Notes: generated by a model from the letters alone, not told the origin. A stretch of DNA of 64,000 nt from Proteiniclasticum sp. (GCF_003514505.1 NZ_DOPX01000012.1:53165-117164); one strand, 5' to 3'. Positions 17,584-27,117 are shown, counted from the stretch's first letter. Numbers and translations: made by a program.

Positions 17584-18630
17584 TTATTTTGTATCCCTTG
17601 AGTTCACCATCGAAATTATCAGCATTTCTAATAAAGCGCTGCTTTCAACAGATGTAGTCTTCAGCATATACTCATGCTCAAGAAGCACACGAAAAAGTTT
17701 GTTGTACTCCTTAAATGACAAAGAACCACTAATCTTTGACATTCTATCAGCATACCAGGCACTGCCTGTTCTTAGGTGCTTCATGATCTCTTGCGAAGAA
17801 GCACTTCTATCTTGAAGAATTTTCACTTTAAAGAGCACTCTAAGCCTTGACCCAACAAGACCAATAATCATCTCGGGTTTCTCCCCTCTGTAAAGCAGAT
17901 CGTTAATCAGATTTAGTATTTCCTTAATATTTCTCCCCAGACCTCTTTCCGTAAATATCAGATCCAAGAGATTCATTACGTGACGTTCATCCGAAACTTC
18001 CATAATGGTGAGAACATCTTCTTTTCTTATTTCTCCACCATCAGTATAGGCAATTAGTTTCTCAATTTCTTTCTCCAGCTGCAAGCTGTTTCCTCGAAAA
18101 ACTTCGCCAATAAAGACAGGTATATTCTTAGAAACCTGAACGTTCTGTTTCATGAATAATTCTTCAATAAGCGAAACCATCCCTTTCTGCTTAAGCGAAT
18201 CTATAGATTCAATGAAAGAAAGAGATGAGACTTTTTTCTTCAGTCCATCCAAATAACTATTTCTTTTACTCAGATCATTCTCATACTTATACGTCGCAAA
18301 GAAATATAGATCTTCTCTTGGATTTTTTAAATATTCCTCAATGACTTCTTTCATCGGATGCTGCGTAGCACTCTCCATAAAGTTACAGTTGGAAAGCTCC
18401 ACCAATATATCCTCTTGAAACATAGAGTAAGTATTTAGTGCATTCTCAAGATCCAACGGTGTACATCGATTAGCATCAAGCTTAATATGACTCATTGAAC
18501 TCTCATCACCTATGACTCTTCTCCGAAGTATTTCACGGATTTGAAACAACAGCTGCTCGTCTTCTGCATAAAGAAAATATGCCCTTTTATGATTTTTGTT
18601 TACAGTCTCTTTAACTTGTGTGAACTCCAT
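17584..18630 (-). CDS. holA: DNA polymerase III delta subunit
   Basis: The delta subunit opens the beta sliding clamp within the clamp-loader complex. The 348-residue protein has the family N-terminus (AYFLYAEDEQLLFQIREIL), the segment PVFIGEVFRGNSLQLEKEIEKL, and the C-terminal clamp-loader domain (GRNIKEILNLINDLLYRGEKPE). It lacks a Walker A motif, as expected for delta. Its ATG overlaps the comEC stop by one base (TAATG). comEC-holA beside rpsT is the standard Firmicute order. Confidence 0.9.
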   Translation of the reverse strand: MEFTQVKETVNKNHKRAYFLYAEDEQLLFQIREILRRRVIGDESSMSHIKLDANRCTPLDLENALNTYSMFQEDILVELSNCNFMESATQHPMKEVIEEYLKNPREDLYFFATYKYENDLSKRNSYLDGLKKKVSSLSFIESIDSLKQKGMVSLIEELFMKQNVQVSKNIPVFIGEVFRGNSLQLEKEIEKLIAYTDGGEIRKEDVLTIMEVSDERHVMNLLDLIFTERGLGRNIKEILNLINDLLYRGEKPEMIIGLVGSRLRVLFKVKILQDRSASSQEIMKHLRTGSAWYADRMSKISGSLSFKEYNKLFRVLLEHEYMLKTTSVESSALLEMLIISMVNSRDTK

Positions 18631-20240
18631 TAATGCACCTTATATACCAAATCTCGCCAGAATAAAATATGATGATGTTTTTTTACACCTCGATAGTACG
18701 GAAGTTCGTCTGACAAACTCAGAGATTTACCGTTGACAAGAATACTTGGCACTCCTTTCTTGATGAGGTGTGGCTTAATCAATACAGTCTTACGACCAAG
18801 TTCTAAAGATACATCCCCCCTAAGAGGTATAAATCCTTTTTCTGCCACTCTATAATCCATCATATCATATTTGCGAAAGTTATGGATAACTCGAATATAT
18901 GGCTTTCCAAAGTAACTATAAATACTGACACTTGTTCCAAAAGGGAGGCTCAGGCACAGAACAAAAACCATCAACGTAAAGACCATTCGTTTTTTATGGT
19001 ATCTGAGAAGAAGATACACCATAAGAATCCATGGAACATACTGAAGCGAAAGATGTTCCAAGTTCACTGAGCTGTTATATGAACTAAAGAATCTCCCTGC
19101 ATAAAAGGAAAGCAGAAAAAAAGAATCAATAAACGGGTATAGTACTGTCTGAAGCACTGGTATTCCTGATACCAATACTCCAAGGAAGGACATATACGTT
19201 ATGATTGAATACAGAGGAACTAAAATGAAGTTGCCGATAAAAACCCCCATCGAAAAATCTGGACTGAATGACAAGATCACTGGAAATGAAAGAAAAAGTG
19301 CTGAGCATGTGAGTGCTATTGAACCCCTAATGACGCTTGGTAAAATCTTAAGATACTGTAGAAAGTGCGGATAAAAAATCAATATCCCTAAAGATGACAG
19401 ATATGTGAGAAGATATCCTTGTTTGAATATGTAGTATGGCATAAAGAAAGCCTGCAGAAACATCCCCACGAAAATTCCCGTGAGAGCATTCGTATCTTTC
19501 TTAATAGTCTTACCGACCATCCTATATATTAAGGAAATAATCGTTCTGTACCCTGGAATACTATCCAGAAAAACACCATAAATAATCAGCACCATTGGCG
19601 CAATCTTTTTCATCCTTAGTTTCTTTAATGCACTTTCCAATAAACTGAAATGAAATCCAGAGATTGAGAGAATATGCATTATCCCTAGTTCTCCCATATT
19701 CTGTGCTCTCTCTTCGTTCATATACTTCTGATTCCCTAGAACCAGTGAGCCCATTAATCCGCCATAGTGCTCTCCATACCTCATAATGAGAAGATCCATA
19801 ATCCTGTTCTTTAAAGCACGGAACCGGCCAATAAAATCCGTATATACTGTATAATTGCTTCCTATTAACGTACAGATCACACCTTGCTCCGCATTTCCAG
19901 GTCCCCCATAAGCAAAGTTTCCCTTCAGCCAGTCTCCTACCTCTACAGTACTTGTCTGCTCCTCCAACCAGTATAGCCTAACCCCTGAAGAAACCAACAG
20001 TTGATTATAATAGATCCTCTCAACTTTCACCTCATCTGGAATACCTTCCGTATAATAAAGTGTCACTGATATAAATGCTAGAATTGGGATCATCACATAG
20101 ATTTTCAAGTTTTTTAGTCCGCTCTTTATCACCAGTACCACCGCGAAAGCACTAACACCAATCCAGAAAGAGTATAAGTTCAAAATCAAACAATACAGGC
20201 AGATGAGAAAGTACAAAACGTAGGAACCTAATATATACAT
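18630..20240 (-). CDS. comEC: ComEC/Rec2-type DNA uptake channel protein, lacking the C-terminal nuclease domain
   Basis: A 536-residue polytopic membrane protein. The N-terminus has two or three helices and an OB-like outer loop (GDWLKGNFAYGGPGNAEQG). The competence domain follows, with LMGSLVLGNQKYMNEE and LGIMHILSISGFHFSLLESAL, then about eight helices. ComEC forms the inner-membrane channel for single-stranded DNA in transformation. Classical ComEC has a metallo-beta-lactamase-like C-terminal domain of about 250 residues; here only about 100 residues follow the last helix and no HxHxDH motif is visible. The upstream sigma-factor gene overlaps its start by 13 nt. Confidence 0.88.
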   Translation of the reverse strand: MYILGSYVLYFLICLYCLILNLYSFWIGVSAFAVVLVIKSGLKNLKIYVMIPILAFISVTLYYTEGIPDEVKVERIYYNQLLVSSGVRLYWLEEQTSTVEVGDWLKGNFAYGGPGNAEQGVICTLIGSNYTVYTDFIGRFRALKNRIMDLLIMRYGEHYGGLMGSLVLGNQKYMNEERAQNMGELGIMHILSISGFHFSLLESALKKLRMKKIAPMVLIIYGVFLDSIPGYRTIISLIYRMVGKTIKKDTNALTGIFVGMFLQAFFMPYYIFKQGYLLTYLSSLGILIFYPHFLQYLKILPSVIRGSIALTCSALFLSFPVILSFSPDFSMGVFIGNFILVPLYSIITYMSFLGVLVSGIPVLQTVLYPFIDSFFLLSFYAGRFFSSYNSSVNLEHLSLQYVPWILMVYLLLRYHKKRMVFTLMVFVLCLSLPFGTSVSIYSYFGKPYIRVIHNFRKYDMMDYRVAEKGFIPLRGDVSLELGRKTVLIKPHLIKKGVPSILVNGKSLSLSDELPYYRGVKKHHHILFWRDLVYKVH

Positions 20241-20854
20241 TCTTTCTGATCCAGCAGACTGATTAGCTTTTTTCTTGCTCTTTTCTCTTCTCTGGACACA
20301 AAAACCTGGGATTTGTTGATAAGCTCCCCGATTTCTTTCTGAGACAAGTCATCGTAATATCGGTACACCAGTATTTTTTTCTGTAACGGAGTCACTTTTT
20401 TCAAAAGATCATCCACCATGATTTTATCATCGGTCATTTTCTGATGGTTCCATTCGTCTTCCCAGGATTTCCGTTCGTAACGGATGTAATCCATCGCTTC
20501 CTGTGATTCCATCACTACGCCGTCACTATTTCTTATTTGAATATCAGACATGGTCATTTCGCGCTTGGAATGCTCTTCATAGATTCTCTGAACTTCTCCT
20601 CTTATGAGATAATAGGCATAGGTAACAAATTTGTTTCCTAGCTCAGGTTTAAAATTTCTGACAGCCTTTATAAGCCCCAAGCACCCGGCCTGATAAACAT
20701 CTTCCATGTCGAGTACATTCTTTGAAGCATAATAGTAGTCTTTGATTATCTTATATATTAGTGCCTTATTACTTTCGATAATCTCCATTTCAGCATTGCG
20801 ATCTCCATTTCGTATCTTTTCAATCAGTTTCTCGTTACAGTATATATCAATCAT
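20228..20854 (-). CDS. Sigma-70 family RNA polymerase sigma factor, short
   Basis: A 208-residue sigma factor. Region 2 is clear: DVYQAGCLGLIKAVRNFKPE, then NKFVTYAYYLIRGEVQRIYEE with the -10-melting aromatic residues. Region 4 ends with a helix-turn-helix, LSQKEIGELINKSQVFVSREEKRA. The layout resembles the SigB/SigF/SigG group, but region 3 is reduced or diverged, and I cannot assign it to a known sporulation or stress sigma. The ATG has a good GGAG site (GGAGATG). It overlaps comEC by 13 nt and is therefore co-transcribed with comEC and holA. No anti-sigma gene is next to it. Confidence 0.85.
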   Translation of the reverse strand: MIDIYCNEKLIEKIRNGDRNAEMEIIESNKALIYKIIKDYYYASKNVLDMEDVYQAGCLGLIKAVRNFKPELGNKFVTYAYYLIRGEVQRIYEEHSKREMTMSDIQIRNSDGVVMESQEAMDYIRYERKSWEDEWNHQKMTDDKIMVDDLLKKVTPLQKKILVYRYYDDLSQKEIGELINKSQVFVSREEKRARKKLISLLDQKECIY

Positions 20855-21217
20855 CTCCTTTCATCTCCTTTTTAAATTACCTTTGTTTACGGAATATCAC
20901 AATAAAAAGGAGTCGACAAATAAAAAGCAGATGTAATCATAAGATATTAGTAATATTTTTGTATCATTTTATTATATTCACAAACGTAAGCTTATGCCTT
21001 TAATAAATTGAAATATATTATTGATTATATTTTATTTGTATATCTTTTTTCTATTTTAATTGCTCTTTTATTTTTGATTTTAACTTAAAAATATAGAATT
21101 ATATCGATTATAAAATATCATTAAAAGCACTCACCATAGAATATCAATATTTCTATAAAATTTAATTCAAAAACCTTCATAACCTTTGACGAATAATAAA
21201 CACGATAAATAAGTGAA
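20855..21217. other. AT-rich intergenic region upstream of the sigma-factor gene
   Basis: A stretch of strongly AT-rich DNA with no convincing reading frame. It holds an imperfect dyad (ATAGAATAT/ATATTTCTAT, 21136-21156). No clear sigma-A promoter for the sigma-factor gene stands out. Confidence 0.6.
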
Positions 21218-21224
21218 TAAAAAA

Positions 21225-21253
21225 TACGGAGCAAGCTAGAAGCTTGCTCCGTA
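21225..21253. terminator. Terminator after the M23 peptidase gene
   Basis: Perfect 13-bp stem TACGGAGCAAGCT/AGCTTGCTCCGTA with a three-base loop, with A/T runs on both sides. Confidence 0.9.
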
Positions 21254-21263
21254 AAAAAAATTA

Positions 21264-22589
21264 CTATTTTACATAATCCGAAGGATTTCTATGTACACCA
21301 TTTACTCTAATCTCAAAGTGCAGATGTGGACCAGTGGATGTCCCAGTAGATCCTATATACCCGATGGTTTGTCCTTGGGAAACTCGCTGACCATAACCCA
21401 CAGCAAAACCACTTAAATGAGCATATAATGAGGACACTCCATCTCCATGATCAACGATGATATAGTTGCCATAGGACGCATGGTATTTCGCTAGAATAAC
21501 AGTCCCTGATCTGGTTGATGCTACAGGCACACCATAACCGGCTGCATAGTCCACCCCAGTATGGAACCTCCTGTCACCGTATACAGGGTGTATTCTGTAT
21601 CCATACGGTGATGTCACACGCCCACTCACTGGCCTTATATAACCTGAGGATGGTCTTGGAGTCTCAGGCACGCTGGTGCTGCCGCCATTTTGGGCTTCTT
21701 CAGCTGCTTTTCTCTCCTCTTCTTCTCTTCTTGCTTTTTCCTGAGCTTCGCGAATCAGTTTCTGAATCTCCGCTTCTAGGGCAGCATTTTCTTCCATGAT
21801 ATCACCAATCTCATTGGCAACCCTTCTTTCTTCGGCAGAAAGATTATCAATAAGGGTCTTCTTCGCCACTTCCAGAGACCGTTGATTATCAAGCTCTCGC
21901 TCTAAAGTTGCTTTTTGTCTTTCGAGACTGGTTTTTTCTTCTTCTAGAATAACTTTATCTTGTTCCAAAGTGATTTTAATCTCTGACGCCGCCTTCTGGC
22001 TTGCTTCAAGCTTTTCACGCTCAATCTCTAATACCGATATAATCGAATCGATAAGATCCATGATTTCGTGGTCTTTAGATACCATCCGTTCAATAAACAA
22101 AAGTCTTTCCGTGAAGTCTACGATACTAGTTGACTCAATCAACGTAAAAATAATATTATTGACCGAATTAGTTTTATATGCCGCTCGCACCCTTGTGGCA
22201 AGCAGCTCTTCTTGTATTCTAAGTTCCTCTTCTTGTTCAGAAATTCTTTCTTTTTGTACTACAATGTCTGCTTCAATTTCCTGAATTTTCAGTATCATCT
22301 CCGCTATCTCTTCTGTTTTGATCCGAATATTCTCTTCTTTGCTCTGAATACTGCTGTTCAGATTACTGATGCTATTGGAAGTGTTTTTGATTTCATCAAG
22401 AATTGCATCCAGTTCAGAATTAACGATTTTTTTATTCTTCTGCAAATCTGATTTTTCTTGTTCCAAAATATCTATTTTTTCATTGTTATCATTAACCTGA
22501 TCTTTAATGTCATTTGTATTCACAGCAAAAACTGGAATCGATGCAGTAAGTAACGTTGTGACAAGAAGTATAGTAATTTTCTTTTTCAT
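21264..22589 (-). CDS. Secreted coiled-coil M23-family peptidoglycan peptidase
   Basis: 441 residues. A signal peptide (KKKITILLVTTLLTASIPVFA, first about 22 residues) is followed by a long coiled-coil region (25-290) like the N-terminal domains of CwlO, PcsB and EnvC. A Ser/Pro linker leads to a C-terminal M23 lysostaphin-type domain with HTGVDYAAGYG (zinc His and Asp), SLYAHLSG and the zinc motif HLHFE. All zinc ligands are present, so it may be an active endopeptidase, unlike EnvC-type activators. Coiled-coil M23 proteins act in cell separation or growth and often partner with FtsEX, but ftsEX is not in this window. Confidence 0.9.
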   Translation of the reverse strand: MKKKITILLVTTLLTASIPVFAVNTNDIKDQVNDNNEKIDILEQEKSDLQKNKKIVNSELDAILDEIKNTSNSISNLNSSIQSKEENIRIKTEEIAEMILKIQEIEADIVVQKERISEQEEELRIQEELLATRVRAAYKTNSVNNIIFTLIESTSIVDFTERLLFIERMVSKDHEIMDLIDSIISVLEIEREKLEASQKAASEIKITLEQDKVILEEEKTSLERQKATLERELDNQRSLEVAKKTLIDNLSAEERRVANEIGDIMEENAALEAEIQKLIREAQEKARREEEERKAAEEAQNGGSTSVPETPRPSSGYIRPVSGRVTSPYGYRIHPVYGDRRFHTGVDYAAGYGVPVASTRSGTVILAKYHASYGNYIIVDHGDGVSSLYAHLSGFAVGYGQRVSQGQTIGYIGSTGTSTGPHLHFEIRVNGVHRNPSDYVK

Positions 22590-22745
22590 GGCGACCTCCT
22601 ACTCATAAAGCAATTTTACACCATATACACAAAGAATTTAATATTATTCAAAAACTTTCACATTTATAATTTTATTTTATTCAGTTTATTTTAATTTTTC
22701 TATCGATTGCACCTAAATAAGAATATTGTTCACTAAATATTAATA

Positions 22746-22779
22746 AAAGTCACCGGCAGTTCACAGTGCCGGTGACTTT
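22746..22779 (-). terminator. Terminator of the galT-galM operon
   Basis: Perfect 13-bp stem AAAGTCACCGGCA/TGCCGGTGACTTT with an 8-nt loop, just after the galM stop codon, with a TTATTA tail on the minus strand. Confidence 0.8.
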
Positions 22780-22780
22780 A

Positions 22781-23833
22781 TCAAACATTCAACTGTTCCA
22801 CTTTAAATTTATAGACTGTTTTTGCGCTGTATTTTCCCCCGCCATGGACGATCGAATTTTCCAAATTGACTCCGTTCTTTCCAATAGGAAGATTTTGGAA
22901 CTCCAACGCTACCGACCTTCTCTCCTGGAGTATACCGCCACATTGTACATGCTGATTTTCAGAGTAATTCTGTGTGTACACCACAACGCATTCTGCTGTA
23001 GAGTCTATTTCAAGCACCCTTCCAGAAAATCTATGCGCCAGTCTCACCTTTGGAGAAGCGTCAGGCACTAACAGAAACGGGTGATCATAACCATTCCCGA
23101 TCAGAAGTTGCGGATGCCTTCCTTTAATTTCTTCTCCAATCTCCCGCATATATCTGAAATCAAAAGGAGTTCCTTCCACTTCCAGCAGTTCTCCTGTAGG
23201 TGCTGAAGTATCATCAATTTCAGCAAATTTTTCAGCTTTAATCATGAGCTCATGATAAAGTATACTCTCTTCAAATGAACCAGATAAATTAAAGTAAGTA
23301 TGATTTGTCATATTAATCAAAGTATCCGCATTGGGAAGCGCTTCGTAATGAATACCAAATTCATTGTAATCATTCAAGGAGTATGTAACCTCAACCAAAA
23401 CTTCCCCTGGATACCCCTCCTCTAAATGTGGTGATAGATATCTCAGCGTAACCGATGCATTGTCATTGAGATTGCTGCACTCAAACTGAAAGTTTCTTCC
23501 CGAAAACCCTCTGAATCCTCCGTGACCCTGGTTTTCCCCATAATTTTTAGATAGAGAATATACTGTTCCATTCAGTTCAAACTGAGCATTTTTAATCCTT
23601 CCCGAAGTTCTTCCAATGATTGCTCCAAAGTACCCTGGATTTTTTATATAATCCCGATAATCCGTGTGAGAAAGAACAACATTTTCATAACGCCCCTCAA
23701 TATCTGGCACGAGAATCTTTGTAATAATTCCACCTAGTGTTAGAAATGAAACTTCCATCCCTTGTTTGTTTATCATCGTAATTTCATGAACTTCTTGATC
23801 CGATATATTGAATTTAGTGATTGAGATTTTCAT
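22781..23833 (-). CDS. galM: Aldose 1-epimerase (galactose mutarotase)
   Basis: This enzyme interconverts alpha and beta anomers of galactose or glucose. 350 residues of beta-sandwich fold. Key stretches are FGAIIGRTSGRIKNAQF, NQGHGGFRGF (His in the active site), NMTNHTYFNLSG (catalytic His), FDFRYMREIG and the C-terminal SVALEFQNLPIG (catalytic Glu). It overlaps galT by 20 nt, supporting co-translation in a galactose operon. Confidence 0.93.
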   Translation of the reverse strand: MKISITKFNISDQEVHEITMINKQGMEVSFLTLGGIITKILVPDIEGRYENVVLSHTDYRDYIKNPGYFGAIIGRTSGRIKNAQFELNGTVYSLSKNYGENQGHGGFRGFSGRNFQFECSNLNDNASVTLRYLSPHLEEGYPGEVLVEVTYSLNDYNEFGIHYEALPNADTLINMTNHTYFNLSGSFEESILYHELMIKAEKFAEIDDTSAPTGELLEVEGTPFDFRYMREIGEEIKGRHPQLLIGNGYDHPFLLVPDASPKVRLAHRFSGRVLEIDSTAECVVVYTQNYSENQHVQCGGILQERRSVALEFQNLPIGKNGVNLENSIVHGGGKYSAKTVYKFKVEQLNV

Positions 23834-25340
23834 GTATAACCTCTATAAAGCGTTGGAACGCTTTCTCACCCTCGTTGTCCTTTTTAAATACACCACAATT
23901 TTCCAGTACTTTCATAAAAACATATCCAATCTCATCATATAGTTTTGCTTCAATCTCCTCTTCTGAGGTAAACTGATTTTCATCTAAGATTCTTCGTGCA
24001 AAATCACCATGTTTTTGAAGAGTTTCCTCTGAATAAATGCCATCCAGATCTTTTTTGAACATAAACTGTTTCAAGAGCTCCATTTCATCTCGCAGTCTTG
24101 CAGGAAGAACAGCCAATCCAAGACACTCAATCAAACCAATATTCTCTCTTTTAATATGATGATATTCCTTCTGTGAATGAAAAATACCAAATGGATGTTC
24201 TTCATCCGTACGGTTATTCCGGAGAATCAAATCCACTTCATACATATTATCTCTAAATCTTGTAATAGGTGTAATGGTATTATGTTCTATATCCCCCGAC
24301 TTTGATATGATCCCAACTTGCTGATCTTCATAAGTCTTCCAAACAGAAAGAACAAGTTCAGAAATCCTAACAAGTTCTTTTACATCTTTACCCTTAAGAC
24401 GGATTACACTCATCGGCCAGTACAGTTTACATAGTTCAACGCCATTCTCCTGAAGAAGAGTTCTATCATACTCTTTAGCTTTTGACATCGCAAACTCATA
24501 CCGACCACCCTGAAAATGATCGTGCGTGAGAATACTCCCGCCAACAATCGGTAAATCAGCATTGGACCCGAGCATGTAATGAGGATATGCGGAAACAAAA
24601 TCAAGAAGTCTTTCGATTGTTTTGCCGGATATCTTCATCGGTTCATGATTGCCCTTAAAAACAATGCAGTGTTCGTTATAATACACGTAAGGTGAATACT
24701 GCATAAACCAGGACTCGTCCGCTAAAGTAATTGGAATAATTCTATGATTCTGACGGGCTGGGTGATCCAACCTGCCTGCATACCCTTCATTCTCCTTGCA
24801 CAGTAAACATTTGGGATATTTCTCATTTTCTGTATTTACCCCTTTACTCGCCAGAGCAATGGCACGGGGATCCTTTTCTGGTTTCGAAAGATTAATGGTC
24901 ATATCAATCAAACCGTAGGGGGTTTCATATGTCCACTTTATATCTTTCGCAACTCGTTGTTCCCGAATATAGTTGCTTTTTTTTGCAAAATGATAATAAT
25001 ACTGTGTAGCTTTCTCCGGTGACTCTTCCCAAAGATCATAATATTTCTTTCTGAAATCTGAAGGTTTTGATACAAATACACTCATGAGTTTTGTGTCAAA
25101 CAAATCTAAAACCTCATTAGAATCATTAGGCACAAACTCAGTCTCCACTGCCCATTGCCTAAACTTTGCTAAAATATCCTCAACAGATTCATATCTCATG
25201 ATATCTGCTCCTTCAGAATAATATTCTAAATTGAGTATCTCCAGAATCCTATTTACAGCATAGACCCGATCCTCATTTTCTATAAGTCTTTCACGAACCG
25301 CATAATCCACAAGACTGGCAATTTCATTATTAATATTCAT
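23814..25340 (-). CDS. galT: UDP-glucose--hexose-1-phosphate uridylyltransferase, class II
   Basis: This Leloir-pathway enzyme exchanges UMP between UDP-glucose and galactose 1-phosphate. It belongs to the long Firmicute-type family (about 500 residues), distinct from the HPH-type GalT of E. coli. Visible stretches are LLCKENEGYAGRLDHPARQNHRIIP (key NEGYAGR) and GGSILTHDHFQGGRYEFAM with the histidine triad-like HDHFQGG. The ATG at 25338-25340 has GAGGTGGG upstream; an earlier frame start at 25358 lacks one. No galK or galE is adjacent. Confidence 0.93.
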   Translation of the reverse strand: MNINNEIASLVDYAVRERLIENEDRVYAVNRILEILNLEYYSEGADIMRYESVEDILAKFRQWAVETEFVPNDSNEVLDLFDTKLMSVFVSKPSDFRKKYYDLWEESPEKATQYYYHFAKKSNYIREQRVAKDIKWTYETPYGLIDMTINLSKPEKDPRAIALASKGVNTENEKYPKCLLCKENEGYAGRLDHPARQNHRIIPITLADESWFMQYSPYVYYNEHCIVFKGNHEPMKISGKTIERLLDFVSAYPHYMLGSNADLPIVGGSILTHDHFQGGRYEFAMSKAKEYDRTLLQENGVELCKLYWPMSVIRLKGKDVKELVRISELVLSVWKTYEDQQVGIISKSGDIEHNTITPITRFRDNMYEVDLILRNNRTDEEHPFGIFHSQKEYHHIKRENIGLIECLGLAVLPARLRDEMELLKQFMFKKDLDGIYSEETLQKHGDFARRILDENQFTSEEEIEAKLYDEIGYVFMKVLENCGVFKKDNEGEKAFQRFIEVIHENLNH

Positions 25341-25533
25341 ATCCACCCACCTCAACACAATTCTTACAGAATACTTTGCTCAAATAATATATAATCCATT
25401 TCTATCTTAATGTAGATTGTATGATTTATCAAGAAATCTCCTTTCGTAGATTCCTAATGTCACCAAAAGAGAATACTACTGCATATGGACCCGCTTCATT
25501 TCAGGAGATCCTAAAGCGAATCATACTACTCTG

Positions 25534-25560
25534 TTGGAATTTGATATTCTATGCTAGAAT
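25534..25560 (+). promoter_or_regulatory. Extended -10 promoter of azlCD
   Basis: TTGGAA (25534-25539) and TGC-TAGAAT with -10 at 25555-25560, spacing 15 bp. The ATG at 25551 lies inside this element, so the real azlC start is probably downstream. Confidence 0.55.
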
Positions 25561-25592
25561 ATCAATATTATGTAAATTCAGGAAGTGATTTA

Positions 25593-26273
25593 TTGAAAAG
25601 TAAAACAACATTCTCATCTGGATTCATCGATAGTTTTCCAATTATGACAGGTTACATCCCTATCGCCATCGCTTATGGAGTCATTGGTACTCAAGCCAGC
25701 ATACCCTCTTGGGTAGTACTGTCAATGAGTATTTTCATCTATGCTGGCGCCAGCCAGTTTATGGCAATCAATCTCTTTGCGCTGAACACCTCTCCTGTTC
25801 AGATGATGATTACCATTGGAGTAATCAACTTAAGACATTTGGTTATGGGGTTATCTTTTTTCAATAAGGTGAATCTAAGCCTTAAAAACCGCGTCATCGT
25901 CAGTTTCGGTTTGACGGATGAGACCTTCGCGATCCTGTCTCTCAAAGAAAACCTCAGTGCGCCCTATATCAAAGGTGTGATGCTTGGTTCTTATTTATCA
26001 TGGATACTTGGAGCAATCATCGGAATTCTATTCGGATCCATTCTCCCTGGAATAGTTGCAGAAGGTATGGAGATAGCAATATTTACTCTTTTTATTACAC
26101 TGCTGGTGAACTCACTAGACGGAAACAGACGATTAATAGGAATACCAATAATAAGTATGATCACCAACTATATTGCATCGAGCTTCCTCCCAGGCGGTTT
26201 ATCAATAATCCTCTCAATCATCGTAGGAAGCGCTGTCGGGATGATGATTCAAGGAGATGAAGAGGATGAATAA
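25593..26273 (+). CDS. azlC: AzlC-family branched-chain amino acid exporter subunit
   Basis: A polytopic membrane protein of 226 residues with about five to six helices. It contains FIDSFPIMTGYIPIAIAYGV and a small-residue helix with ASQFMAINL; family blocks include INLRHLVMGLSF and FGLTDETFAI. AzlC with AzlD exports branched-chain amino acids or analogues (azaleucine resistance). I chose the TTG at 25593 because AGGAAGTGA lies 5-6 nt upstream and the only upstream ATG (25551) overlaps a predicted promoter. azlD follows with an 8-17 nt overlap. Confidence 0.88.
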   Translation: MKSKTTFSSGFIDSFPIMTGYIPIAIAYGVIGTQASIPSWVVLSMSIFIYAGASQFMAINLFALNTSPVQMMITIGVINLRHLVMGLSFFNKVNLSLKNRVIVSFGLTDETFAILSLKENLSAPYIKGVMLGSYLSWILGAIIGILFGSILPGIVAEGMEIAIFTLFITLLVNSLDGNRRLIGIPIISMITNYIASSFLPGGLSIILSIIVGSAVGMMIQGDEEDE

Positions 26274-26577
26274 GTACCTTCTGTCAATCTTATTAATGTC
26301 TGCAGCTACGCAAATCCCGAGACTACTTCCAGGACTCAGCAGAATGTCCACGATAAAGAGCAAAAGGATCAATAAACTCTTACGAAGTGTACCTCTGGCC
26401 GCACTTGGAGCACTCATTTTCCCAGGCATCTTAGATGTTGGTGACACAATTGGCACCGGCATAATAGCAGGCGTAGTTTCTTTCATACTTGCAACAAAGA
26501 AAGTCAATATCATGGTAAACATCCTAGTATCCTCAATTCTTACCTCAACACTCATTTATCTCAGTCAGTTGACTTAG
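26266..26577 (+). CDS. azlD: AzlD-family branched-chain amino acid exporter subunit
   Basis: A small membrane protein of 103 residues with three or four helices, the partner of AzlC in branched-chain amino acid efflux. The family motif TQIPRLLPGLSRM near the N-terminus and VPLAALGALIFPGIL are visible. ATGs occur at 26257 and 26266. AAGGAG (26251-26256) is properly spaced only for the second. The gene overlaps azlC by 8 nt and ends before a strong terminator. Confidence 0.87.
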   Translation: MNKYLLSILLMSAATQIPRLLPGLSRMSTIKSKRINKLLRSVPLAALGALIFPGILDVGDTIGTGIIAGVVSFILATKKVNIMVNILVSSILTSTLIYLSQLT

Positions 26578-26591
26578 GTAGTGCACTATAA

Positions 26592-26624
26592 AAAACCCTC
26601 ATGATCATCAATCATGAGGGTTTT
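26592..26624. terminator. Bidirectional terminator between azlD and msrA
   Basis: Perfect 14-bp stem AAAACCCTCATGAT/ATCATGAGGGTTTT with a 5-nt loop. Confidence 0.9.
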
Positions 26625-26637
26625 CCGGTTTTTACTC

Positions 26638-27117
26638 TTATTCTATAGAAAGATCAATATGACAGTATCCTCTAGGATTTTTCTTTAAATAATCCTGATG
26701 ATACTCTTCAGCATCAAAGAAATTACTCAAAGCTTCCACTTCTACAACAATAGGCTTCGTATACTTAGGTTGCATTTTGGCAATAAATTCTAACGCTTTC
26801 GCCTCATCCTCTGGATGAATAAAATAGATTCCTGTTCTGTATTGGGTTCCTACATCATTTCCTTGTTTGTTCATAGAAGTTGGGTCAATGACTTTGAAGA
26901 ACTTCAGTAATATCGTCTCTAAATTTATAAGATTCTCATCATATGTGATATAGACTGTTTCAGCGTGTCCTGTTGTCCCAGTACACACTTCTTCATAAGT
27001 CGGATTTAACTTATGACCATTAGAGTATCCAGACTTTGTAGTCAGAATTCCTTCTTTTCTAGAAAAAAACTCATCAACCCCCCAAAAACAACCTCCAGCC
27101 AGCGCAATCTCTCTCAT
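26638..27117 (-). CDS. msrA: Peptide methionine-S-sulfoxide reductase A
   Basis: This enzyme reduces methionine-S-sulfoxide in proteins, repairing oxidative damage. The 159-residue protein has the catalytic motif GGCFWG at residues 8-13 (Cys10), the conserved GYSNGHKLNPTYEEVCTG and GHAETVYITYD, and the C-terminal EEYHQDYL. No C-terminal resolving cysteine is obvious; Cys46 (VCTG) and a cysteine in GYCHIDLS may take that role. There is no msrB fusion. It is transcribed alone. Confidence 0.95.
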   Translation of the reverse strand: MREIALAGGCFWGVDEFFSRKEGILTTKSGYSNGHKLNPTYEEVCTGTTGHAETVYITYDENLINLETILLKFFKVIDPTSMNKQGNDVGTQYRTGIYFIHPEDEAKALEFIAKMQPKYTKPIVVEVEALSNFFDAEEYHQDYLKKNPRGYCHIDLSIE

